From positions 1 to 14,942 of the forward strand of contig JAVBLO010000022.1 in assembly GCA_031553415.1 (NCBI GenBank): a stretch of 14,942 nucleotides of DNA, read 5' to 3'. Shown in pieces: positions 7,715-14,942 of this stretch; within the stretch, counting starts at the first letter, position 1, and each line of letters begins with the position of its first letter. The position numbers were made by a program, and so were the translations under genes. The notes under the pieces are model-generated. The model worked only from the letters and a program-made list of their open reading frames with translations. It was not told where the DNA came from and made no database searches. This stretch comes from JAIRVZ01 sp031553415 (GTDB lineage Bacteria; Bacteroidota; Bacteroidia; Bacteroidales; Azobacteroidaceae).

Positions 7715-7765
7715 TCTCAAAAGCCTGTCATTCCGGCTCAAGGCCGGAATGACAGGCTTTTGAGA
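7715..7765. repeat. Long perfect hairpin (23-bp stem, 5-base loop), member 1 of a repeat family
   Basis: Arms 7715-7737 and 7743-7765 pair perfectly around the loop TCAAG (7738-7742). The outer part is TCTCAAAAG and the inner part CCTGTCATTCCGGC. Beyond a 4x4 mismatch, GAG (7708-7710) and CTC (7770-7772) pair again. The right end read in reverse is GAGGCTGTCTCAAAAG, one base different from the end of the hairpin at 12144-12195. No T run follows, so it is not a standard terminator, though it could reduce read-through from the His-rich gene to the adaptor or stabilise mRNA ends. At 7688-7813 no gene is present. Confidence 0.85.
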
Positions 7766-7813
7766 CAGCCTCATGTTTAAAATAATTCAAGTTATTCACA
7801 AAACAATTCAATC

Positions 7814-9025
7814 ATGAAAAAAAATATATTTATAGTTTTTGTGCTTATGATTTCATTTGCAGCTTGTCATAATCATAAGCACGAACATAATCACGACCAT
7901 GATCATGATCACGGTGATCATGAAACAGAGCATGTTGATGGGGATGAAAATGAAGATGAAGAAAATGAGGAAATAAGCAAGAAATATCCCGGAGCCATTA
8001 AATTTTCCAAATTCCAATCTGAAAAAATAGATTTTGAAACTGCGTTTCCGGTTGCCCAATCGTTCGGACAAGTTATTAAAACAACCGCCCAGGTGCTTTC
8101 TTCCCAGAATGATGAAATGATTGTGGCTGCACGTACTTCCGGGATTGTAATGTTTGCCGGGAATACAATTGTTGAAGGAAAAACCGTGAATGCAGGACAA
8201 CAACTTTTTTCGGTTTCAAGTTCCGGAATGGCAGATAATAATTTGGGGACTAAATTTGTTGAAGTCCAGAACAATTATCTCAAAGCAGAATCTGATTACA
8301 GACGCGCCCGGGAATTATCAAAAGAAAATGTTATCTCGGAGAAAGATTTCCTACAGGTAAAATCAGAGTATGAGACATCAAAAGCTTCGTATGATAATTT
8401 GTCCCGGAATTTCAGTCCGAAAGGACAAAGTGTTTCAAGCCCTTTAGCCGGATTTATCAAGCAATTGTTTGTAGAAAACGGACAGTTTGTAGAAGCCGGA
8501 CAACCCTTAGTTAGCGTCTCGAAAAATAAGTCTTTATTGTTGAAGGCTGAAGTGAGAACCAGGTATGCAGCTTTGTTGCCTTATGTTGTATCGGCGAATA
8601 TTGTTAGTCCGGATAAAAGTGTAGTATATTCTTTGGATGATTTATCAGGAAAAATATTATCATTCGGAAGAAGTGTAAGCGACGAAAATTCATTGCTTCC
8701 GGTAGTTTTTCAAATTGTTAACAAAGCCGGATTTATTTCCGGTAGTTTTGTAGATGTGTATATAAAAACAAAATCTGAAAAACCGGTTATGACAATTCCT
8801 AATACCGCATTAACAGAAGACCAGGGAATATTTTTTGTCTTTGTTGAGCTGGCTCCTGAATTGTATGAAAAAAGGGAAGTGAAAACCGGTGTGACCGATG
8901 GCGTTTGCACAGAAGTTCTTTCAGGATTAAAAGACAATGAAAAAATAGTGACTAAGGGTGCGATTTCAGTAAAATTGGCACAAACATCTGGTGCCTTAGA
9001 CCCGCATGCCGGGCACGTTCATTAG
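7814..9025 (+). CDS. CusB/CzcB-like periplasmic adaptor lipoprotein of an RND metal efflux system
   Basis: This is the membrane-fusion subunit that links the inner-membrane RND pump to an outer-membrane channel. It is 403 residues long with an SPII signal ending FAAC (Cys18), so it is lipid-anchored. A metal-binding-like stretch follows at residues 19-40, with ten His mixed with Asp, Glu and Asn (HNHKHEHNHDHDHDHGDH), then an acidic linker to about 53. The two barrel-sandwich halves are at about 100-135 (ARTSGIVMFAGNTIVEGKTV) and 207-240 (SSPLAGFIKQLFVENGQFVE). An alpha-helical hairpin lies between them (about 145-200). Beta-barrel and membrane-proximal domains follow, and the protein ends HAGHVH. 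The RND gene starts 10 bases later, so they are co-transcribed. The tail and N-terminal His clusters favour heavy-metal over drug efflux. The exact metal is unknown. Confidence 0.92.
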   Translation: MKKNIFIVFVLMISFAACHNHKHEHNHDHDHDHGDHETEHVDGDENEDEENEEISKKYPGAIKFSKFQSEKIDFETAFPVAQSFGQVIKTTAQVLSSQNDEMIVAARTSGIVMFAGNTIVEGKTVNAGQQLFSVSSSGMADNNLGTKFVEVQNNYLKAESDYRRARELSKENVISEKDFLQVKSEYETSKASYDNLSRNFSPKGQSVSSPLAGFIKQLFVENGQFVEAGQPLVSVSKNKSLLLKAEVRTRYAALLPYVVSANIVSPDKSVVYSLDDLSGKILSFGRSVSDENSLLPVVFQIVNKAGFISGSFVDVYIKTKSEKPVMTIPNTALTEDQGIFFVFVELAPELYEKREVKTGVTDGVCTEVLSGLKDNEKIVTKGAISVKLAQTSGALDPHAGHVH

Positions 9026-9035
9026 AATACGAATT

Positions 9036-12000
9036 ATGTTAAATGCAATAATAAAATTTTCTCTCAACAACAAGTTATTCATCTTGTTGGGAGCCATTGT
9101 GTTGATTGTGGTAGGAACTTACACCGCCGCAAAAATGGATATTGATGTATTTCCCGACCTCACGGCTCCTACAGTGGTTGTCATGACTGACGCCAAAGGA
9201 ATGGCTACTGAAGAAGTGGAGCGTTTGGTTACTTTCCCTATTGAAACAGCCGTGAATGGGGCGACTAATGTGCGGCGTGTGCGTTCGGCATCTATGCAGG
9301 GATATTCGTTTGTCTGGGTGGAATTCGATTGGGGGACAGATATTTTCAGGGCCAGGCAAATCGTAAGTGAGAAAATGGTGACTTTAGCCGGGGAGATGCC
9401 TTCAGGAATACAGCCAGTGTTGGCCCCTCAATCAAGTGTGATGGGTGAAATATTGTTTGTAGGTTTACAATCAGACTCCACTTCCATGATGGATTTGCGC
9501 ACATTGGCCGAATGGACGGTTCGTCCCGTTATCCTTGCTACCGGAGGAGTTTCGCAGGTGACTATTATTGGTGGAGAATACAAACAATATCAGGTATTGG
9601 CCAACCCTCAGTTGATGAAATATTATAAAGTCCCGATGAGTGAATTGGCTTCTGTTTGCACTGGAATCAGCGAAAACTCATCGGGAGGAGTAGTCAGGGA
9701 ATATGGAAATGAATATATGGTTCGCGGGATTGCCCGTACTTCCGATTTGGATGCTTTAGGAAGCTCATTGGTCAAAATGAATAATAAAAAGCCAGTTTAT
9801 CTGGATGATGTTGCAGAAGTAAAAACCGGAGCTGCTTTAAGGATGGGAGCTGCTTCGCAAAATGCCAAGCCTGCCGTTATTATTTCAATTTCTAAACAAC
9901 CCAATATTAATACATTAAATGTAACGGAAAATATAGAACGGAATCTGGAAGAACTCCGTAAAACATTACCTCCTGATGTGAAAATGGATACCAAAATTTT
10001 CCGTCAGGCCAATTTTATCGAAACTTCTGTCAATAATGTTGCCGGGGCTTTGTTTGAAGGAGCCATTTTCGTAATTATTGTCTTGTTTTTATTTTTAGCC
10101 AGTTTCCGCACAACAATTATTTCTGTGGTTGCCATTCCTTTGTCTTTATTGGGAACTATCATTGTGCTGCATTTGTTAGGAATGAACATTAATACAATGA
10201 GTTTGGGGGGCATGTGTATTGCCATTGGCTCACTCGTTGATGATGCGATTATTGATGTTGAAAATGTATATAAACGTTTGCGGCAGAATTGGAAAAGGCC
10301 GGAAAAAGAACGTTTGTCTTCTTTTTCGATTGTTTTTGATGCTTCGCGCGAAATCCGTGCATCGATATTGAATGCGACTTTAATTATCATTGTAGCTTTT
10401 CTTCCGTTGTTTTTCCTTTCAGGAATGGAAGGCCGTATGTTGAAACCATTAGGTATTGCTTATATAATTTCATTGTTTATGTCTTTAATTGTTGCAATGA
10501 CATTGACTCCATTGGCTTGTAAACTACTTTTGACAAATGATAAATATTTGAGTAAGAAAGAAAAAGACAGTTGGCTTTCTTCAAAATTAAATATAGCTTA
10601 TGAACATTCGTTAAATTGGGCTTTAGGATATAAAAAAGCAATATTATTATGTTCTGTTGTCCTTTTTATTATTTCTATTATCATATTTGCCAATATGGGA
10701 CGCAGTTTCCTTCCTGAATTTAATGAAGGGGCATTAACCATATCTGCTGTGTGTAAACCAGGAATTTCGCTGGATGAAAGTGATCGGTTAGGAAACCTGA
10801 TGGAAAAAGAATTATTAAGTATCCCGGAAGTGAAAACAACAGCGCGCCGTACGGGTAGGGGAGAGTTGGATGAACATTCCCAATCGACCAATGGCGCTGA
10901 AATTGATGTAAGTTTCAAGTTGGATAAGCGTTCCCAGGAAGCCTTTATGGCTGATGTAAGGGAAAAATTGTCTTCCATTCCCGGCATTGCTACAACTGTC
11001 GGACAACCATTGGGGCATCGTATCGATCATATATTGTCAGGAACCCGTGCCAATATTGCGATTAAGATTTTCGGGCAGGATTTAGGCAAATTGTTTTCAT
11101 TAGGAAATCAAATCCAAAATGCTATTTCAGATATTCCGGGTTTGGTTGATGTCAGTGTGGAGCAACAAACAGAAGTTCCTCAATTGCAAATCCGTGCTAA
11201 GCGCGACAGATTGGCTCGTTATGGAATTACTATTGACGAATTCAATCAGTTTGTGGCTTTGGCTTTTTCGGGAGAAAAGTTAGCTGAAATATACGAAGGA
11301 CAACGTAGTTTTGATTTGGTTTTAAAACTTAATCCGGATTATACAGGTACCATAGATGGAATTAAATCTGCTTTGATTGATACCGGCAATGGTGGTAAAG
11401 TGCCACTGGAAGAAGTCGCAGATGTTATTTCAACTGTTGGACCGAATGCAGTAAGCCGGGAAAATGTACAACGGAAAATAGTTGTTTCTGTCAATGTCTC
11501 AGAAAGAGATTTAAGCGGAGCCGTTAGTGATATACAAAAAACAATTAATGCTCAAGTGTCTTTGCCTGAAGGTTATCGTATTGAATATGGCGGACAGTTC
11601 GAAAGCGCTCAAAGCGCTTCAAGAACGTTATTGATAACTTCAATATTAGCCATTTGTATAATCTTCTTACTGTTGTATCAGGAATTTAAAAATACAAAAT
11701 TGGCGGGAATTATTCTGCTTAACCTTCCGTTAGCATTGATTGGAGGCGTATTTGCTGTCTTTTTCTCTTCAGGAATTGTAAGTATTCCTTCTATTATTGG
11801 TTTTATAACTTTATTCGGGATTGCTACCCGCAATGGAATTTTGCTGGTTTCCAACTATCAACATTTGCGTTTGAAGGGGATCGCATTGCGTGAAACCATC
11901 ATACAAGGTTCAGTCGACCGGTTGAACGCGATTCTGATGACTGCCCTCACAGCTGGTTTAGCTTTAATTCCCCTTGTTTTTAATGGTGATAAACCGGGAA

Positions 12001-12113
12001 ATGAAATCCAAAGCCCGATGGCAATAGTGATTCTTGGAGGCTTGTTTACTTCAACATTACTCAATATCTATATTGTTCCAATGGTTTATGAGATGATGAA
12101 TAAGAAGAATTGA
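9036..12113 (+). CDS. CusA/CzcA-like heavy-metal efflux RND pump
   Basis: This is the proton-driven trimeric pump, 1025 residues, of normal length for the HME-RND family. The ATG at 9036 was chosen over 9006, which overlaps the adaptor, because MLNAIIKFSLNNKLFILLGA is the usual start before TM1. Family marks are DIDVFPDLTAPTVVVMTDA (about 30-48), EVERLVTFPIE, the TM4 relay motif AIGSLVDDAIIDVEN (396-410; D402, D403 and E409), and a second membrane block near the end (GIATRNGILLVSNYQH). The TM4 motif follows CusA (AIG, VD, A, EN) more than CzcA (DFG, VDGA, EN). The central cleft reads HRIDHILSG (His661-His665), where CusA has Met in RIDM, so CusA-type Met transfer is not clearly kept. No outer-membrane channel gene is adjacent. 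Metal efflux is well supported; the ion is not. Confidence 0.93.
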   Translation: MLNAIIKFSLNNKLFILLGAIVLIVVGTYTAAKMDIDVFPDLTAPTVVVMTDAKGMATEEVERLVTFPIETAVNGATNVRRVRSASMQGYSFVWVEFDWGTDIFRARQIVSEKMVTLAGEMPSGIQPVLAPQSSVMGEILFVGLQSDSTSMMDLRTLAEWTVRPVILATGGVSQVTIIGGEYKQYQVLANPQLMKYYKVPMSELASVCTGISENSSGGVVREYGNEYMVRGIARTSDLDALGSSLVKMNNKKPVYLDDVAEVKTGAALRMGAASQNAKPAVIISISKQPNINTLNVTENIERNLEELRKTLPPDVKMDTKIFRQANFIETSVNNVAGALFEGAIFVIIVLFLFLASFRTTIISVVAIPLSLLGTIIVLHLLGMNINTMSLGGMCIAIGSLVDDAIIDVENVYKRLRQNWKRPEKERLSSFSIVFDASREIRASILNATLIIIVAFLPLFFLSGMEGRMLKPLGIAYIISLFMSLIVAMTLTPLACKLLLTNDKYLSKKEKDSWLSSKLNIAYEHSLNWALGYKKAILLCSVVLFIISIIIFANMGRSFLPEFNEGALTISAVCKPGISLDESDRLGNLMEKELLSIPEVKTTARRTGRGELDEHSQSTNGAEIDVSFKLDKRSQEAFMADVREKLSSIPGIATTVGQPLGHRIDHILSGTRANIAIKIFGQDLGKLFSLGNQIQNAISDIPGLVDVSVEQQTEVPQLQIRAKRDRLARYGITIDEFNQFVALAFSGEKLAEIYEGQRSFDLVLKLNPDYTGTIDGIKSALIDTGNGGKVPLEEVADVISTVGPNAVSRENVQRKIVVSVNVSERDLSGAVSDIQKTINAQVSLPEGYRIEYGGQFESAQSASRTLLITSILAICIIFLLLYQEFKNTKLAGIILLNLPLALIGGVFAVFFSSGIVSIPSIIGFITLFGIATRNGILLVSNYQHLRLKGIALRETIIQGSVDRLNAILMTALTAGLALIPLVFNGDKPGNEIQSPMAIVILGGLFTSTLLNIYIVPMVYEMMNKKN

Positions 12114-12143
12114 GAGTAAAACTTATTGGGGTATAAAATAACG

Positions 12144-12195
12144 AGGCGGTCTCAAAAGTTTAATCTGTGTGCTAATTAAACTTTTGAGACCGCCT
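12144..12195. repeat. Long perfect hairpin (21-bp stem, 10-base loop), member 2 of the repeat family; likely bidirectional terminator
   Basis: Arms 12144-12164 and 12175-12195 pair perfectly around the loop CTGTGTGCTA. The outer part, GAGGCGGTCTCAAAAG on the left, is also present on the right arm in reverse and matches the end of the hairpin at 7715-7765 with one difference. The inner part (TTTAAT) is unrelated to member 1. It lies between the convergent RND and M48 genes, so it may end both transcripts, though T runs on either side are poor. Confidence 0.85.
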
Positions 12196-12220
12196 TGTTT
12201 CAATTATATTTTAGCTTCAA

Positions 12221-13006
12221 TTATTTTTTAGCGTCTTTTGCTTCCAATTTGGCAGCACGTTTGCCACTGTCGGGATGAGAAGAGAAAAGTTGTCCTACAG
12301 GAGTATTTGATTCGCTAAGAGCCTGAAGTTTACGAAGAGAAGAAGCCATGGCGGCGCTATTGGAATTAATGGCTTTCAAAAAGTTATAGCCATATTCATC
12401 AGCAGCATATTCTTGTTTTTGTGAATATTGAGAACCTAAAAGAGCTTCGCCCAATGCACCAAATTGAGAGTTGGTGAATTTAGAACCTGCAGAACCTGTA
12501 GAAGCGATTAATCCTTTTCCTGCAGCAGTAAGATAAGCTTGTTTCATGGCTGCTTTTGAATCTCCATTTTTAATGTGACCAATTTCATGGCCGATAACAC
12601 CTAACAATTCTTCATCAGTCATAATGTCCATCAAACCAGCCATTACACGGACACTTCCATTGGCGCAAGCGAATGCATTTATATCTGTAACATAATAAAC
12701 TTTAAAGTCTAACACTAATCCATCATAATTGGAATAATTTTTTACTAATTTATCAAGGCGTACAGCATACGCTTTCATTCCTTTATCTTTAGATGTAAGC
12801 TCACAAAGAGGATTATTTGCATCACTCCAATCAACATATTCCTTACACATTTGAGCAACATCAGCATCACTGAGAGTAACGGCATTTACTGCATTACCAG
12901 CGGCTTCTGTGAGTTTTTTTGAGTCGAGCTTGATTTTTCCAAATTGTGCGTTAACTCCTGAGAATGCAATTGTAGAGATAAAACATGCAACAATAATCTT
13001 TTTCAT
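12221..13006 (-). CDS. Secreted M48-family zinc metallopeptidase (LoiP/YggG-like)
   Basis: This is a periplasmic or membrane-associated protease of envelope quality control, 261 residues. A Sec signal (MKKIIVACFISTIAFSGVNA) is followed by QFGKIKLD, with cleavage likely after Ala20. The zinc site is complete: HEIGH at 140-144 (two His ligands and the catalytic Glu) within GVIGHEIGHIKNGD, and the third ligand Glu199 in KQEYAADEYG. Upstream, the AFACANGSVRVMAGLMD stretch (about 111-127) is the family's substrate-side strand and helix. The tail SSHPDSGKR (242-250) is also typical. No membrane helix is seen beyond the signal. Cys residues at 8 (signal), 54, 68 and 114 are not in a lipobox, so it is not an obvious lipoprotein, unlike E. 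coli LoiP. It is transcribed alone, convergent with the RND gene, and its promoter is not clear. Confidence 0.92.
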   Translation of the reverse strand: MKKIIVACFISTIAFSGVNAQFGKIKLDSKKLTEAAGNAVNAVTLSDADVAQMCKEYVDWSDANNPLCELTSKDKGMKAYAVRLDKLVKNYSNYDGLVLDFKVYYVTDINAFACANGSVRVMAGLMDIMTDEELLGVIGHEIGHIKNGDSKAAMKQAYLTAAGKGLIASTGSAGSKFTNSQFGALGEALLGSQYSQKQEYAADEYGYNFLKAINSNSAAMASSLRKLQALSESNTPVGQLFSSHPDSGKRAAKLEAKDAKK

Positions 13007-13163
13007 AAAATAGATAATTTAATTGGTGAAATTTATTAAAATATATGTGTGAAATGAAAAGATATATTAACAAAATTTGTGCCAGAAAATTAATTGATGC
13101 ATATCACCTCAAATTTTTGCTATATGAAGTAAATGTATTCAATTTGGGGATAATTTCCACAGT

Positions 13164-14732
13164 TTACTTTGCCATTTGATTCACAGCTTCTGCCAATCTG
13201 ATAAATTCCCTGCGATATCCGTATTCGTCGTTGTCGATACCTTCTTTAGCCAAATTTATTGCTTTTGTATAAGTGGCATCCCCTTTGAATTCGGAATCCC
13301 TTAACAATTGTCCGAACATGGCTAAAGACATCGCAAATTTGAAATCTTTTGATGCCGGTTTAGTTTCATCTATGATTGAAGAAACAGGAACTTCTAATTT
13401 TTTGCTTTCACTACTTCCCGGTTTTTTGTAGCGCAATTTGACAGTCAGCATTTCTGAAGAATAATCTTTAGTACTTTTTTTATCTTTCTGATATTTCAAA
13501 TCGTCTACTTTGCCTTGGTATGGATTTTCTATTCCCGCAGGAATAATTTCGTAAAGAGCTGTAACAGTATGTCCGGAACCAAGTTCGCCTGCATCTTTTT
13601 TATCATCATTAAAATCTTCATCGTTCAGTAAACGGGTTTCATAACCTATCAATCTGTAGTAATTCACATAGATAGGATTAAATTCTATCTGTAATTTAAC
13701 ATCATTGGCAACTGTATACACCGTACTTCCAAACTCGCTGACCAATACTTTGTTGGCTTCCTGGATATTATCAATATATGCATGATTACCATTCCCCTTT
13801 TGGGAGAGAATTTGCAGTTTATTATCTTTATAATTCCCCATTCCATAACCTAAAACTGTGAGGTATATGCCTGTTTCCCTTTTTGTTTCTATTAATTTTT
13901 CCAGTTCTGATGTAGAAGAAATTCCGACATTGAAATCTCCGTCGGTACATAAGATAATCCGGTTGTTGCCTTTGGAGATGAAATTTTTTTCAGCAACTTT
14001 ATAGGCTAATTGTATTCCTTCTCCACCTGCGGTTGAACCTCCGGCAGACAAGTTATCTAATGCTTCGAGGATTTTCTGTCGGTTTTTCCCTGAGGTAGAA
14101 GGCAGAACTTCACCGGCAGCGCCTGCGTATACAACGATAGCAACCCGGTCTTTATCCCTTAAATTATTTACTAAAAGTTTCAGTGATGATTTGACTAATT
14201 CCAAACGAGTGGGACCTTCCATTGAACCGGATACATCAATCAGGAATACAAAATTGGAATATGGCAAATTTTGTGTAGGAATTTCTTTGGCTTTAATACC
14301 TATCTTTACAATTTTATGTTGGTTTTTCCACGGGCAAGGAGCTACTTCGGTTGTAATATTTACAGGGTCTTCTCCTGTTGGTCCGGGATAATCATAACTG
14401 AAATAATTGATTAACTCTTCGGTACGGATCACATCTTTGTCCGGCATTTGTCCCTGGTTGATAATTCGTCTCATATTTCCATAAGAAGCAACATCCACAT
14501 CTAATGAGAAAGTTGATAGTGCATGAGTTTGAGCAGATAAAAACCGGTTTTCTTCGAAAGTTGGATATTCTTCACTGTTTTCTTCATCATAATCAAGTAC
14601 AGGTATAGTCATATTTAGTTCAGTAGCAACAGTTTGTTCACTGTACTGTTTATAATTCTTGTTACCACAGGAGTTTAATAATGCAAATATTCCAATAGCG
14701 AAAAAACTCAAAAGAAGATTAATATTTTTCAT
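13164..14732 (-). CDS. YfbK-like von Willebrand factor A domain lipoprotein
   Basis: This 522-residue envelope protein of unknown cellular role has an SPII signal (LLNSC; Cys22). A low-complexity acidic linker runs to about residue 62. Next is the YfbK N-terminal domain (FLSAQTHALSTFSLDVDVAS; then MRRIINQGQMPDKDVIRTEE; about 64-125). The VWA domain (about 160-340) has an intact MIDAS: DVSGS at 166-170, Thr234 in GGSTAGGEG and Asp264 in CTDGDFN, so it should bind a divalent metal and a protein partner. The C-terminal part (about 345-522) matches the DUF3520-type domain that ends these proteins (ELGSGHTVTALYEIIPAG, KLRYKKPGSSESKKLEVPVS). The start ATG gives a clean Lys-containing signal. It is 157 bases upstream of the M48 gene on the same strand, but no strong evidence makes them one operon. 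The domain call is solid. Confidence 0.93.
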   Translation of the reverse strand: MKNINLLLSFFAIGIFALLNSCGNKNYKQYSEQTVATELNMTIPVLDYDEENSEEYPTFEENRFLSAQTHALSTFSLDVDVASYGNMRRIINQGQMPDKDVIRTEELINYFSYDYPGPTGEDPVNITTEVAPCPWKNQHKIVKIGIKAKEIPTQNLPYSNFVFLIDVSGSMEGPTRLELVKSSLKLLVNNLRDKDRVAIVVYAGAAGEVLPSTSGKNRQKILEALDNLSAGGSTAGGEGIQLAYKVAEKNFISKGNNRIILCTDGDFNVGISSTSELEKLIETKRETGIYLTVLGYGMGNYKDNKLQILSQKGNGNHAYIDNIQEANKVLVSEFGSTVYTVANDVKLQIEFNPIYVNYYRLIGYETRLLNDEDFNDDKKDAGELGSGHTVTALYEIIPAGIENPYQGKVDDLKYQKDKKSTKDYSSEMLTVKLRYKKPGSSESKKLEVPVSSIIDETKPASKDFKFAMSLAMFGQLLRDSEFKGDATYTKAINLAKEGIDNDEYGYRREFIRLAEAVNQMAK

Positions 14733-14757
14733 ACTTTAATTTTAAATAATGATGAGT

Positions 14758-14765
14758 CAAAAATA
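14758..14765 (-). promoter_or_regulatory. Candidate -7 box for the VWA lipoprotein gene
   Basis: The minus strand reads TATTTTTG, a match to TAnnTTTG, 26 bases upstream of the ATG at 14732. The expected -33 TTTG is only weakly present (TTTC about 17 bases upstream), so the call rests mainly on one box. Confidence 0.35.
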
Positions 14766-14843
14766 AGGATAAAATTTGATTTGAAAGGTTTGTATTGAGC
14801 CCTATTTGAACTATTTTTTCGACAGGATTTACGGGATTGAAAG

Positions 14844-14919
14844 GATAACTGTGTAGCAGTTTGATTTTTGTAACCGCGGGTTTTAACCTTACACACGATT
14901 TCTGAGATACAGTGTTATC
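14844..14919. other. Imperfect inverted repeat in a gene-free right edge
   Basis: The last 210 bases (14733-14942) show no gene. Arms 14844-14855 and 14908-14919 pair over 6 bases (GATAAC/GTTATC), two mismatches and 4 bases (TGTA/TACA). They enclose a smaller AACC/GGTT-rich segment. The sequence turns G+C-richer towards the edge, with GGCGTA repeated at 14921-14926 and 14934-14939. It could belong to the control region of a gene beyond the window or be chance. Confidence 0.3.
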
Positions 14920-14942
14920 TGGCGTAAGCGCTCGGCGTAGTT

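Noticed and set aside
7880..7925. Short tandem repeat (CATGAT/CATAAT units) as a repeat locus
   Set aside because: It is the codon pattern of the His/Asp-rich N terminus of the adaptor, not an independent element.
7853..8274. Two antisense ORFs of 116-118 residues inside the adaptor gene
   Set aside because: They are mirror frames of the His-rich and coding region, with no start signal, no family features and composition set by the real gene.
9006..9035. Start of the RND pump inside the adaptor gene
   Set aside because: The added residues (PGTFIRIRI) are the adaptor's tail read in another frame; MLNAIIKF at 9036 is the family-like start.
10004..10390. Antisense ORF of 128 residues inside the RND gene
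   Set aside because: It is opposite conserved TM3-TM4 coding sequence and has no features of its own.
7715..12195. The 7.7-12.2 kb segment as a composite transposon bounded by the two hairpins
   Set aside because: The hairpins share only a short end, no transposase or target duplication is seen, and the His-rich gene of the cluster lies outside.
14921..14942. Possible structured RNA or tRNA end at the right edge
   Set aside because: No cloverleaf, T-loop motif or CCA-like end can be drawn, and the window ends too soon to judge.

Overview
The window is A+T-rich DNA from a member of the Bacteroidota, most likely order Bacteroidales. The evidence is a SusC/SusD pair, SPII lipoproteins with little or no Shine-Dalgarno (SD) sequence, promoter-like TAnnTTTG boxes of the Bacteroides type, and a His-rich small protein ending in SLGLRAPP. 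I cannot name a genus. No rRNA, tRNA, CRISPR array, transposase or phage gene was seen.

Layout. Positions 1-5558 (+) hold the end of a Sus-type operon: a SusC-like TonB-dependent transporter cut by the left edge, a SusD_2-type lipoprotein, and a third unrecognised surface-type lipoprotein. A good intrinsic terminator closes it at 5592-5630. Positions 5709-6929 (-) encode a DHA3/Mef-type major facilitator efflux pump. Its roughly 230-base leader (about 6930-7160) holds a 12-codon ORF (MKKAFVASRFRF) with a strong SD, plus competing hairpins. This is the most interesting part of the window, because it looks like a drug-sensing attenuator of the ribosome-stalling kind. A divergent promoter at 7193-7224 starts a metal-efflux cluster (+): a His/Cys-rich membrane-anchored protein (7229-7687), a His-rich CusB/CzcB-like adaptor lipoprotein (7814-9025) and a CusA/CzcA-like RND pump (9036-12113). 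No outer-membrane channel gene accompanies them here. Two long perfect hairpins, at 7715-7765 and 12144-12195, share a terminal motif and appear to belong to one dispersed repeat family. Positions 12221-13006 (-) encode a secreted M48 metallopeptidase, and 13164-14732 (-) a YfbK-like von Willebrand A lipoprotein. The last 210 bases have no recognisable gene.

How the genes work together. SusC, SusD and the third lipoprotein should form an outer-membrane uptake machine whose substrate cannot be told, since no enzyme is linked on this side. The His-rich protein, adaptor and RND pump should move a transition metal (Cu/Ag or a divalent ion) out of the periplasm, probably with a TolC-like channel encoded elsewhere. 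The MFS pump is a separate, oppositely transcribed drug-efflux unit with its own leader. The M48 and VWA genes look like ordinary chromosomal envelope genes. Exact product functions are inferred from motifs only.
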